A stretch of DNA of 64,000 nucleotides from NCBI RefSeq assembly GCF_009911265.1, contig NZ_QXXA01000005.1, forward strand, positions 62,001-126,000, written 5' to 3'. Shown here piece after piece: positions 17,206-26,018 of the stretch (within the stretch, counting starts at the first letter, position 1; each line of letters opens with the position of its first letter). Both the position numbers and the translations under genes were made by a program. The stretch is from Senegalia massiliensis. Its GTDB lineage: Bacteria; Bacillota; Clostridia; Tissierellales; SIT17. The notes beneath the pieces are model-generated. The model ran no database searches. It was not told the origin of the DNA and saw only the letters and a program-made list of their open reading frames with translations.

Positions 17206-18324
17206 CTAACCTCTCTCATATAGAATGTTAAATTCTCTTTCTATTTCATATAAAAAGAATTTATGAAACTTAGGAATACATCTAATAAACTTATGGAATG
17301 TATTTTTATCGTTAATAAAAAACACACCTATTTCTGATTCATTATTTCCTCTATTACTTACTTTACCCTTAACTAATGATTTCCCTTCCTTCGATTCCAG
17401 AACTTCTAAAGTAATTTCGAAACACCTTCTCAACCTTTCTAATCTCTTTTTCTTATATTCAAGAATGTCTGATTTATTAAGTTCATTAAAGTAATCAGTA
17501 CATTTACTTTCATCGAGATAAAGATATTGTTTTAAAGATAAATAATAACCTTCTTTCCTACAATCTAAGCGATAGAACATTTTATCTGGAAGTTCTTTAA
17601 AGTTATACTCTTGTAAGAAATTAAAGTGAGTCCAAGGTCGACCTTTACTTGAACCATGGGATAGTGAACCCTTTATGTTATTGAATATAAGCTTCATAAA
17701 CATCCATTGCCCTTCATAAGTTTTAAGTAATTCATTTCTTTGTGATATATTATCTTTTTGTATAATATTTGATAATTTTTCTTCATTGAAAGCCAGTTTT
17801 TCTATATGTTTATAATAGTCAAGAAAGATATCATTATCTATATTGTCACTATATTTACTCATTAAATTAAGCATCATTTTTCTTGAAAATATCTTGTAAT
17901 TAGTGTTCTTAGTTTTTTCTATTTCATAGTCATAAATATAACCAGTTTTATAATATACACCAATTGGATTGCAATACTTATACTTATCTTTGTTCTCATC
18001 AACAATATTACCTAAATATGTTTCAAGTTGTTTACTATGCATTGATGTATTAGTCTTATCTTCAATAATTATAGGTAGTATTTTACCTGAACTAAAGTAT
18101 AAATTAATTAATATATCTATATTCTTATATTGTTTAGCTAAGTTTACTTTATCTACTTTTTGTTCATCGAATTCTGTAGTATGTAATTCTAATATTTTTT
18201 TAATGAAATCTAATGCAAATTTCTTCATTTCACAATCATCGTAATTTATCCAATCAATTATCCAGCATATAATAGCATCTTGGGAAAGCTCACTTGTTGC
18301 ATAAGTAAAGAGATTGGGCTTCAT
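17206..18324 (-). CDS. PD-(D/E)XK nuclease-superfamily protein (PDDEXK_4-like)
   Basis: 372 residues, AGGAGG ribosome site. The opening NLFTYATSELSQDAIICWII is characteristic of the PDDEXK_4 group. The nuclease core is KNIDILINLYF (D70) then LPIIIEDKTNTS (E88-x-K90), with QLETY (Q99) as the next conserved strand/helix. The C-terminal half (~170-372) is of unknown fold. It follows the coiled-coil membrane gene by 51 bases and is part of the TIR/RecQ operon, where it would be the second nuclease activity besides the nuclease domain on the helicase. Confidence 0.8.
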   Translation of the reverse strand: MKPNLFTYATSELSQDAIICWIIDWINYDDCEMKKFALDFIKKILELHTTEFDEQKVDKVNLAKQYKNIDILINLYFSSGKILPIIIEDKTNTSMHSKQLETYLGNIVDENKDKYKYCNPIGVYYKTGYIYDYEIEKTKNTNYKIFSRKMMLNLMSKYSDNIDNDIFLDYYKHIEKLAFNEEKLSNIIQKDNISQRNELLKTYEGQWMFMKLIFNNIKGSLSHGSSKGRPWTHFNFLQEYNFKELPDKMFYRLDCRKEGYYLSLKQYLYLDESKCTDYFNELNKSDILEYKKKRLERLRRCFEITLEVLESKEGKSLVKGKVSNRGNNESEIGVFFINDKNTFHKFIRCIPKFHKFFLYEIEREFNILYERG

Positions 18325-18375
18325 AAAATTCCTCCTATTAAATAATTATAATATGTTCTAGACTTCTGCTATGAA

Positions 18376-18951
18376 CTAGATAAATTGCATTATAATACTA
18401 ATAATAAGTAGAACTAATAGAGCAATCGATATTATTTCATTAGTTTTTAGTTTTTTATTTACTTCTTGCTGATAACTCTTATTCTCTTCTCTTATACCAT
18501 TTATTATATTTATAACTTTATCAGTTTTATTTCTTATTTCTACCTTTGTGTCCGAACTGCTTCTTTCTACCTTGGAATTTAAAATACTTTCAAATTCTAA
18601 ATACAACTTTTTATTCTCACTTTTCACCTCTTGCAAGTGGCTCAGCAAGTCACTTTCCATTCCCTTATATAAATTACTTAATTCTTTATTAAATTCAATA
18701 TTATTATCGTTAATTTCCTTTATACTAGCTTTTATATTTGATAGGTATTGATTGTTTTTATCAATAGATGAGTTTATATCTTTATTTAAATCTTTTATAG
18801 TATTGATTAATTTTCTATATGATTCATTTTTAATTGCTATATCATTATTTAATTTGTCTAATTTTCTAATAATATCTGATATCTTCTTGATATTAGTAAC
18901 TTCTTCTTCTAAGCTCTCAATATTTTTATTTAGTTTACTTACATCTACCAT
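18376..18951 (-). CDS. Coiled-coil protein with C-terminal membrane anchor
   Basis: 191 residues. Residues ~5-165 are heptad-rich (LNKNIESLEEEVTNIKKI, LNKDINSSIDKNNQYL) and the last ~20 (EIISIALLVLLIISIIMQFI) form one membrane helix, so it is a tail-anchored rod. Its ATG shares one base with the stop of the RecQ-like gene (TAATG), so translation is coupled. In a defence operon such a protein could act as membrane sensor or effector scaffold; that is inference. Confidence 0.8.
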   Translation of the reverse strand: MVDVSKLNKNIESLEEEVTNIKKISDIIRKLDKLNNDIAIKNESYRKLINTIKDLNKDINSSIDKNNQYLSNIKASIKEINDNNIEFNKELSNLYKGMESDLLSHLQEVKSENKKLYLEFESILNSKVERSSSDTKVEIRNKTDKVINIINGIREENKSYQQEVNKKLKTNEIISIALLVLLIISIIMQFI

Positions 18952-21900
18952 TATAAAGCTCCCCCTATTTTTTGTATTCTTTCTTTAGAATTCTTAATCA
19001 CCTTAAGTAAACTGAAGTTATCCTCCAATGACTCATATATATCTATAATATTGTTAGGGTAATATTCGCATAGTAACTCACTTAAATCTTCTTTATTTTC
19101 CTTCTTTGCAATTTTTCCAATCTTTAATGTTCTTTTTAAAATCTTTTGTTTTTCATCTTTTTTATACTTATCTATTTGCCCTAACGCTGATTCTAGCCTA
19201 TATTTTCCATCTTGATTATCAAATTCATCTAACAAGAATCTTACTATACCACTAATATAGTTTAATCCTGTATTATATCTATAACTTTCAAGCAGTCGAC
19301 TTAAACTTCCTTGAATTTCTTGAAGTTTATTTTTTTCTAGTATCACTTTGTTCTCCTCTAGCTCTTCTTCTATGTTTTCACCATTCTCATAAAAGATTCT
19401 AAACCAACTCTCTATATCAGTAGGATTTTGAGCTATATGGTCTAATAAATATGACTTTTCTGAAAATCTAAAAAACTTTTCTATACCCTCTTTAAAAGTA
19501 CTTGGGTCACTGTATCCATCACAAAGTTCTAGAATATTTTTAATTGATTGCCTTCTGTTATATACAATATTATCATATCCCCATTCTAACAAAATCAAGA
19601 TAGCCTTTTCATATTCCTTTAGAGATTTATCTCTTAATATCTTAATGTATTTACTATATTTAATATCCTGTTCATTTGTAATGTCTAGATTAAACTCTTT
19701 ATCATATCTCTTTATGTATTTTAAGAGTGAATCCATTATAGTTTTCTTAGTATATTTATTAAGTTTTATTTTTATTATTTGACTACCTTTATTCCAGTTT
19801 TCTATAGTCCAGTCCTCAATTATTCCTAATAAGCTTAGTTTATATATAGCTTTTTGTATTTCCGAGAAACTGTACTCTAGCTTCTTACATTCAATTAATT
19901 GTGTAGTTCCTTTCTTAGCAAAACTATCATATATTTTCTTCATAACTTTAAACTCATATGCTATTCCTTTATTACTATTTAACCAAAAGAAAAAGTTTCG
20001 TAAGATATCTCGACTATTTTTAAAGCCATATTTTTCTTGAATTTTAGAAATTTCTTCAATGCTAGTATCAGGATTAAAGAGTATTTCAAATTCATCTGGA
20101 GTTAATTTCTCTCTTGAGTATAGGATATAACAGTTAGCTTCCTTCTTATCCCTTCCGGCCCTTCCAGCTTCCTGATACAAAGATTCTAATGAGCCTGGTA
20201 TACCAAAATGTATAGTATATCTTATATTACTTTTATCAATTCCCATTCCAAATGCTTTAGTAGCAACTAACAAAGGATACTTATTTTCTTGAAAATCATT
20301 TTGGACCTTAAGCTTATACTCATCAAATTTATCCTGGGGCATTACTGAAATTTTTACTCTTCTTCCATTCGTAGAGACAGTTTTTTTAGGAATTTCTCCA
20401 GAATACCATTCTGCATTTATATTAAACTCTCCTGAAATTCTAAGAGATAAATCATAACATCCCATACTCCCATTCTTTAGCATAGTAAATATTAACCCTG
20501 ATTTACTATTTTCATTATCTAAAGTAAATATATTATCTTTTTCATCTAATCTCTTTAATAATTGAATTAATTCTTTTTCCTTATCATCTAATGATTCACT
20601 ATCGTCCTTAATTACATGAAAATTTAATTCTGGTCTCGTGAATGAAGTAAGAGTTTTAATATTATCTGCTGATAAATTAAATTCCACCTTTAAATCTTCC
20701 AATACAAAACTTGATGCAGTCGCTGTTAATCCGAGTAGTGTTGATGATGGGCAATACTTTCTTATTGTTTTAATTAAATTTAAGTAAGATGTTCTAAAAT
20801 CATGTCCCCATTCGGAAAGACAATGCACCTCATCAATTACTGCATATGCTATAGTTTTTTCTTTATTTAACTTTTCAAGATATTTCCGAAATTTAGGAGT
20901 TTGAAATCGTTCTGGAGACATCCATATGAAAAAGTACTTTCCATTTGCAAAATTCTTACTAACTTGATTTTTCTCTGAAGCATCTTGGTCACTCGATATG
21001 TAATCATTATAAGTTATATACTTTTTAAAAGTATTATATTTTTGGTCATACATCAGACTCTTAATAGGGCATACGACAAAACTTATACAAGGCTGTAATA
21101 AAGCTGTAAACTGATATGTTAAGGATTTACCCCCTCCTGTAGGTAAAATACCTATCGTATCATTTAATGCTAAAGTATTAACTATAATAGGAATTTGACC
21201 ATCGTTGAAATCATCAAAGCCAAAAATGTTTTTTAATAAAAACTTTAAGACAGGAATATCACTCTCTTCTCCATCATATATAATCTTATATTTTATTGGG
21301 TCAGAGATACTAACTTCAAAATAATTCTTTTTATCGTTATAATCACTCCTAACAAATATAACATTTTCATAATCTATATTCTCATCAGTCCACCTCCGTA
21401 AAAGACTAAAGTCAATGTTAATAACATTATTTTCAAAGATATAATCTTTAGCATCTTTACAGTAGGTAATTTGTATGTTTGGTTTGTAATAAGGTAATTT
21501 ATTTAACTTACAAAGATTTTTAATCCATATGAATAAATCTTCAATAGCTAGTTCTGCAAAATGTTCAACATCCCTAGCTAGGATATTTAATCTCCAATCA
21601 TTATCATCTAATTTAATCCTCTTTTTTTGTAATAATGATATCACAAGTACTTGAAACCTTATTATTGCTGAAGATTTCATTAATTTTTCATTATAATCAT
21701 TTATAAAATAAGGAGGATGTTCATAATGACTTTTATAAAAGTTTAAAATCGAACTATATTGTTTTAACCTAGCTTCTATCAATTTTATTTTTTTCATAAA
21801 TTGTTCATTTTTAAAAGAAGCTTCATTTATTTCACTTGTAGTTAATCTAACTGTATCAATCATGTGTTTTTGTAAAAACATAGCTCTTTCTTTATCATTT

Positions 21901-22394
21901 ATTCTAGTTACATCTTCGATTTTATGCCTTTGACCATCTATCTCTATAACAAGTTTTGCTTGAGGCAGATAAAAGTCTACCTGTTGACCATGAAAATACT
22001 CACCACTATCTTCTACTATATCTTCAAATGCTACTTCCGGTAGCATCAATTGTTGAATAAACTGATACTCTGGTAAATATTTAGGTATCATATCTTCAAA
22101 AAACTCTTTTGCTGGATAGTATTGTTCCTCTGCGTCTCCCTTAATAGTCCTACTCCACTGTGGTATGTTTCTATCAATAAAGCCCATCTTTTTGTTAAAG
22201 TTCTTTTCCATATGTATACTTCCGATGCTTTTTTGTAAAAATTCGGACATAGTGGTAGGATATCCTCTTTGTATTATGTTTTTAAGAACACATAGCATGG
22301 GATAATATTTATCTCTAACTCTATTTTCACCTTTAATATTTTGTATTACAAAATTAGGATTTGTGTTTGCATAGTTAGCTGTATATTTCTCCAT
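18951..22394 (-). CDS. RecQ-type helicase fused to an N-terminal nuclease-like domain
   Basis: 1147 residues, strong ribosome site (AAAGGAGT). The N-terminal region contains GQQVDFYLPQAKLVIEIDGQ (D140, E151, D153) and H157, a Vsr/DUF559-like nuclease pattern. The helicase core has Walker A LPTGGGKSLTYQF (~418-424), DEVHCLSEWGHDFR (521-534, the RecQ form of DEAH), GLTATAS (555-561), ATKAFGMGIDKSNIR (711-725) and LYQEAGRAGRDK (739-750). The C-terminal ~370 residues match no domain I know. Ordinary RecQ is ~600 residues without the nuclease. Middle gene of the TIR/PD-(D/E)XK operon. Confidence 0.88.
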   Translation of the reverse strand: MEKYTANYANTNPNFVIQNIKGENRVRDKYYPMLCVLKNIIQRGYPTTMSEFLQKSIGSIHMEKNFNKKMGFIDRNIPQWSRTIKGDAEEQYYPAKEFFEDMIPKYLPEYQFIQQLMLPEVAFEDIVEDSGEYFHGQQVDFYLPQAKLVIEIDGQRHKIEDVTRINDKERAMFLQKHMIDTVRLTTSEINEASFKNEQFMKKIKLIEARLKQYSSILNFYKSHYEHPPYFINDYNEKLMKSSAIIRFQVLVISLLQKKRIKLDDNDWRLNILARDVEHFAELAIEDLFIWIKNLCKLNKLPYYKPNIQITYCKDAKDYIFENNVINIDFSLLRRWTDENIDYENVIFVRSDYNDKKNYFEVSISDPIKYKIIYDGEESDIPVLKFLLKNIFGFDDFNDGQIPIIVNTLALNDTIGILPTGGGKSLTYQFTALLQPCISFVVCPIKSLMYDQKYNTFKKYITYNDYISSDQDASEKNQVSKNFANGKYFFIWMSPERFQTPKFRKYLEKLNKEKTIAYAVIDEVHCLSEWGHDFRTSYLNLIKTIRKYCPSSTLLGLTATASSFVLEDLKVEFNLSADNIKTLTSFTRPELNFHVIKDDSESLDDKEKELIQLLKRLDEKDNIFTLDNENSKSGLIFTMLKNGSMGCYDLSLRISGEFNINAEWYSGEIPKKTVSTNGRRVKISVMPQDKFDEYKLKVQNDFQENKYPLLVATKAFGMGIDKSNIRYTIHFGIPGSLESLYQEAGRAGRDKKEANCYILYSREKLTPDEFEILFNPDTSIEEISKIQEKYGFKNSRDILRNFFFWLNSNKGIAYEFKVMKKIYDSFAKKGTTQLIECKKLEYSFSEIQKAIYKLSLLGIIEDWTIENWNKGSQIIKIKLNKYTKKTIMDSLLKYIKRYDKEFNLDITNEQDIKYSKYIKILRDKSLKEYEKAILILLEWGYDNIVYNRRQSIKNILELCDGYSDPSTFKEGIEKFFRFSEKSYLLDHIAQNPTDIESWFRIFYENGENIEEELEENKVILEKNKLQEIQGSLSRLLESYRYNTGLNYISGIVRFLLDEFDNQDGKYRLESALGQIDKYKKDEKQKILKRTLKIGKIAKKENKEDLSELLCEYYPNNIIDIYESLEDNFSLLKVIKNSKERIQKIGGAL

Positions 22395-22427
22395 TTTGTT
22401 ACTCCTTTGATTTTAATTATTAAAATA

Positions 22428-23294
22428 CTAATCATCTAATACATTATTTAATTCCTGTGCAATTTCTTCTACTGTAAACATAGATGTGCTTAGAGCCTTT
22501 TTACCTGCTAATGAAGGGCTAAATTCTTGTACTTCATTCTTAGTAATTTTATGCCAAATAGGTAATATTGTTTTACCATAAGTCATTTCTTTTTGAAATA
22601 ACCCATCTAATTCATAATTTGTCCATCCTTTTTTTATAAAATCTTTAGATATTATAACAATTCCAAATTTAGATGATTGTAGTCCTTTATCTATACTTTT
22701 TCTTAAACTATCTCCCCATTTTATAGAAAATTCATCATACCAAACTTTAATATTATGTTTATCTATTAAGGTTTCTGCTAGTTCTCTCACCAAATCTTCT
22801 TTATCTTCCGAAGCATGAGATATAAATACATCATATTTAATTTCAGTTTCACTGTCTATAAACTTATTAGAATTTTGTTTCAAAATATCTTCGGAAATAT
22901 TATCTGAAATCTGTGCTTTGAGCTCATCAATCTTAGTTTCATATGTTTTTTGTATTCTTTCTTGTTCTTTTTGACTCTTTTTATACTCTTTTTCTTGTTC
23001 TTTGCGAAATTTTTGGTTATAATCATTCAATTTTACTTTTTGTTGACTAAGTTTTTTAGTTATATCAGATTTCTTTTTTATGATTAATTCTAATTTAGAT
23101 TCACATTTTTGAATTTGATTTAATTTATTACTTTGTATAGATAAAGATTTAGTTCTTTTTATACTTGTTTTTAGAATATTTATCCTTTTATTAATATCTG
23201 ATTCTTTTTTCATTTGTGATGCTAAATCATTTTCAAGTTTTATAATTTTTTTATTTATTTGGTTAATGGAACTTCTTAAGCTTGCTATGCTCAT
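22428..23294 (-). CDS. Coiled-coil TIR-domain protein
   Basis: 288 residues. Residues 1-135 form a long lysine-rich coiled coil; residues ~153-285 are a TIR domain: YDVFISHASEDKEDLVRELA, VWYDEFSIKWGDSLRKSID, FGIVIISKDFIKKGWTNYEL and LPIWHKI. E228 in WTNYELDGL stands where the catalytic glutamate of NAD-cleaving TIR domains is found. The coiled coil could drive oligomerisation, which activates TIR NADases. It lies 33 bases upstream of the RecQ-like gene. By family analogy it is the likely abortive-infection effector. Confidence 0.88.
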   Translation of the reverse strand: MSIASLRSSINQINKKIIKLENDLASQMKKESDINKRINILKTSIKRTKSLSIQSNKLNQIQKCESKLELIIKKKSDITKKLSQQKVKLNDYNQKFRKEQEKEYKKSQKEQERIQKTYETKIDELKAQISDNISEDILKQNSNKFIDSETEIKYDVFISHASEDKEDLVRELAETLIDKHNIKVWYDEFSIKWGDSLRKSIDKGLQSSKFGIVIISKDFIKKGWTNYELDGLFQKEMTYGKTILPIWHKITKNEVQEFSPSLAGKKALSTSMFTVEEIAQELNNVLDD

Positions 23295-23347
23295 AACTTC
23301 GACCCCCTAGTATATTAGTTAAGATAATATTAATATCTAGCTATTTA

Positions 23348-24205
23348 TTATAAAGATTCAAGCTTACTCTTCATATTTTCTTTGCTAGGATTTGTATAAA
23401 TTAGTGTTGTTTGAATACTTTTATGTCCTGCTAAATTGGCAACTTCATGAATAGCAAATCCTGAATCTAAAGCATTACTACAGAAAAAATGTCTTAATTT
23501 ATGGGGTGTTATCACTTTACTATATTTTTTGAATTGCTTATTTATAACGCTTCTATCTACTCGTGGCGATTGTCTTGATGCAAACAGATAATTGCTATTA
23601 GAATCTCTTGTCTTCATATATGCTTTTATTGAATTAACAACCTTAGAATTTAAAAATAAAACTCTCGACTTATTTCCCTTAGCTTTTGTAACTATTAACT
23701 CTTGCGTTATTAAATTAATATCATCTAGCTTTATATTTAGGGCCTCTGTTATTCTCAGACCAGAATATGCTATTAATGTGACAATTGCATAAAGTCTTTT
23801 ATTATCTGCTTCTAATATCTTTTGTCTAAAGTTTTCAACATCAATTTTACTAATTTCTGCAGGATTCACATAGCTTGTCTGTATTTTTAACATATCATTT
23901 TTCTTTATAACTAAATTACTTTGCCTCTTTTCCTTAATAAGAAATTTATTAAAGGAGAGTAAAGCACTAATTTTAGCATTTATTGTTTTACCCTTTAGTT
24001 TATTTCCTTTATATTTTTTAATGTTAGATAGATAGCTTTTATATTCTAATACATTTTCTCGGTGGAGCTTAATAAAGTTACATCCATAACTTTTCTGAAA
24101 CCAATCCAAATATTCTTTTACTTGTAATTTATAACTTTTAATTGTATTTTTGCTTTTCCCTTCTTGTTCCATAAATTCATCGAAGCTTCTTAAAATTTCA
24201 TCCAT
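23348..24205 (-). CDS. Full-length tyrosine recombinase heading the defence operon
   Basis: 285 residues, XerC/D-like. N-terminal SAM-like domain (~1-90: KSKNTIKSYKLQVKEYLDWF), catalytic domain with R151 (AYSGLRITEAL), a lysine near 174-176 (VTKAKGNKSR), H235xxR238 (TPHKLRHFF), H261 (AGHKS) and Y270 (LIYTN), all intact. It starts the seven-gene operon, 53 bases before the TIR gene. Upstream lies a perfect 11-bp inverted repeat with three copies of a 13-bp direct repeat, which look like its binding sites. Possible roles: mobility of the operon as a cassette, or switching its expression. Confidence 0.92.
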   Translation of the reverse strand: MDEILRSFDEFMEQEGKSKNTIKSYKLQVKEYLDWFQKSYGCNFIKLHRENVLEYKSYLSNIKKYKGNKLKGKTINAKISALLSFNKFLIKEKRQSNLVIKKNDMLKIQTSYVNPAEISKIDVENFRQKILEADNKRLYAIVTLIAYSGLRITEALNIKLDDINLITQELIVTKAKGNKSRVLFLNSKVVNSIKAYMKTRDSNSNYLFASRQSPRVDRSVINKQFKKYSKVITPHKLRHFFCSNALDSGFAIHEVANLAGHKSIQTTLIYTNPSKENMKSKLESL

Positions 24206-24223
24206 ACTTTTCTCCTTTTACAG

Positions 24224-24333
24224 TTATGTTGCACTCATAAATGTTGAAATTTATTTAATTATGTTGCGCTTAATAGTATAATCTTACCATATACTATTAA
24301 ATAATGCCATATAATTGCTGTTATGTTGCACTC
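24224..24333. repeat. Possible tyrosine-recombinase site: inverted core with three direct repeats
   Basis: TTATGTTGCACTC occurs at 24224-24236 and 24321-24333, and as TTATGTTGCGCTT at 24259-24271. Between them, 24270-24300 reads TTAATAGTATA, nine bases, TATACTATTAA: perfect 11-bp arms around a 9-bp spacer. This is core-plus-arm geometry expected of a tyrosine recombinase site, 20-130 bp upstream of the recombinase start. The alternative is a complex operator/promoter for the operon. Confidence 0.6.
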
Positions 24334-24405
24334 CTATTTTACATTCATTATTTATAATTCGACTATATATTTATCTTTTTATCATTATCTATAATATTGA
24401 AGTAA

Positions 24406-24421
24406 AAAATAATATTATTTT
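24406..24421. promoter_or_regulatory. 16-bp palindrome, copy 4, upstream of the defence operon
   Basis: AAAATAATATTATTTT, ~200 bp upstream of the tyrosine recombinase that heads the operon. The placement parallels copies 1-3 before other element modules. Confidence 0.55.
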
Positions 24422-24575
24422 TATTCTCTAAAATAATCTTTTCTATATTAAAAAATAAATTTATTTTTTATATAATTAGATAGTTTTTAAATTAGTCTGT
24501 ATCTCGATTAGTTATTTATATATTTTAAATTCAATTATTTTCTAATTAATATTCCTCTAGTGTAATTACCACAAT

Positions 24576-24602
24576 AAAAAACATGCTATATACTATAGCA
24601 TG
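24576..24602 (-). terminator. Hairpin with T-run on the minus strand
   Basis: CATGCTATA, loop TAC, TATAGCATG, followed on the minus strand by TTTTTTAT. It would protect the defence operon from read-through from the right. Confidence 0.7.
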
Positions 24603-24780
24603 GTTAAATACATGTAGCATTGACATTTTTCAGAATATAAAGATATAATATAACAAAGAATAGTTTGAAAAGTGGAAAGGCAGTTAGTAGGATTTTTAGA
24701 TGTCGTGTCCATTTTGATTAACTTTGGAGGGGTTAATCATCTTCGCGTACTGAATTAACTTTTGTATTAGGTAGAACAAA

Positions 24781-24836
24781 ATCAAAGAAAAATGCTAATC
24801 TTATAAATTTTGATAAGGTTAGCATTTTTCTTTGAT
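24781..24836. terminator. Long bidirectional hairpin
   Basis: ATCAAAGAAAAATGCTAA pairs with its complement across a ~56-bp element, with one G-U type mismatch. Its size and placement allow a terminator, a structured RNA end, or a single-strand replication origin for a rolling-circle replicon. Confidence 0.6.
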
Positions 24837-25125
24837 TAAACTCTTAGTGTTTCTAAATGTATCTTCATATTTTAAATTAAATAGCTCCTAACTTTACAGC
24901 ATTTATGAATATTATTATATCAAATCTAAACTCTATATCGATTATATAATATAGCAATCTATATTTCTTATTCTAAGTTTTCTAATATGTATTAAAAAAG
25001 CCTCCCAATCACTTCTAAGTTATTATGAATAAACACATAAATAACTAGAAGTATATAATTTATCCAAAATATTTATTAATATGTTATAATTAAATTAATA
25101 CAAAACACGATAAGGAGGCTTTAAG

Positions 25126-25320
25126 ATGCCTACTTCTTCTTTTTCCAAAGAATTTAAACTAATTGACAAAAAAGCTGTAGATTCTTTTTATAAAATAATA
25201 TCTTCTCCAATTAAAAACAAACCAATTAATAGAAATCTTATAACTATTGAGACACAAAAAAAAGCTGAAGCAAAGTTGAAAAAGATGCTCTCTCAAGAGA
25301 ATAATAATCAAAAGAAGTAG
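25126..25320 (+). CDS. 64-residue small charged protein
   Basis: Begins MPTSSFSKEFKLIDKKAVDS and ends MLSQENNNQKK. It has a perfect ribosome site (TAAGGAGG) and a TATAAT at 25085-25090. Short proteins starting with MPxSxFxKxF are widespread in Firmicutes, sometimes in toxin-antitoxin-like settings, but I know no firm function. A terminator follows. It is the only rightward gene at this end of the element, next to the repeat array. Confidence 0.65.
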   Translation: MPTSSFSKEFKLIDKKAVDSFYKIISSPIKNKPINRNLITIETQKKAEAKLKKMLSQENNNQKK

Positions 25321-25356
25321 TAAGTGAATGATTTCAAGTATATACTCACTACTTTT
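25310..25356 (+). terminator. Terminator of the 64-residue protein gene
   Basis: AAGTAGTAAGTGA pairs imperfectly with TCACTACTT and runs into TTTTTT. The stem begins in the last codons. Confidence 0.65.
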
Positions 25357-25364
25357 TTATCTAT

Positions 25365-25720
25365 TAATTTAGTCGTTACTTCGCATTGATTTGGTCGTCA
25401 TTAAGTACTTTTCACATTGATTTTCTCGTTGTTTAGCATTCTTTTTCTCGTCATTAAGCAATTTTCACATTGATTTTCTCGTTGTTTAGCATTGATTTAG
25501 TCGTTAGTTTACATTGATTTAGTCGTCATTAAGCACTTTTCACATTGATTTTCTCGTTGTTTAGCATTCTTTTTCTCGTTATTAATCAATTTCCACATTG
25601 ATTTAGTCGTTAGTTTACATTGATTTAGTCGTCATTAAGCAACTTCACATTGATTTTCTCATCTTTTCACATTGATTTAGTCAGTAGTTTAGCATTGGTT
25701 TAGTCGACACTTCGCAGTCA
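25365..25720. repeat. Dense iteron-like array of ~14 direct repeats
   Basis: The unit CATTGATTTAGTCGT (variants with CTTTTTCTCGT or GATTTTCTCGT) recurs about every 22-30 bp, followed alternately by CATTAAGC, TAGTTTA or TGTTTAG. About 14 copies can be counted, all in one orientation, and a larger unit of three or four motifs recurs. The conserved heart (TTTNNTCGT plus an AT tail) also occurs in the 4303-4565 repeats. Spacers are short and not unique as in CRISPR. Likely a binding array for a replication or partition protein, or for a transfer/recombination factor. Confidence 0.82.
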
Positions 25721-26018
25721 TTTAATTAAGATAAAAATAACTTAATTACATATCAGCTTAATTAGGAAATCTTTTACACTATTTTTTATAGTATTTTTTC
25801 TTAGTTTATTATATTTAATGTTTCTCCATTGTTAGCATATTAAACTTTTGACCTAAGTCCTAACATTCTTTTATAATTAAATTAATTTATATATATTGGT
25901 TATGTTTTCTGAAAGTTGTTTTAGACTCCCCTTTTATTTCTAAGTATTCAATCCTAAATATTTAAATTACATTAAAGATTGAACTATTACTTTTTAGGAG
26001 ATATTGAAAACCTCTATT

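Larger units (their letters stand above)
24206..25125. other. Regulatory or recombination region between the defence operon and the small rightward gene
   Basis: No gene is supported in this 920-bp stretch. It holds the repeats at 24224-24333, a palindrome copy at 24406, two hairpins (24576-24602 and 24781-24836), and an inverted repeat GATTAAC/GTTAATC near 24716-24738. Near 24996-25005 lies a sequence complementary to the ribosome site of the gene at 25126. Confidence 0.6.

Noticed and set aside
22428-23294. TIR gene as Thoeris ThsB
   Set aside because: No ThsA-type (SIR2/SLOG) gene is nearby, and the long coiled coil is not typical of ThsB.
25365-25720. Repeat array as CRISPR
   Set aside because: Units are short, variable and spaced by 5-15 repeated bases rather than unique ~30-40-base spacers; no cas genes are present.
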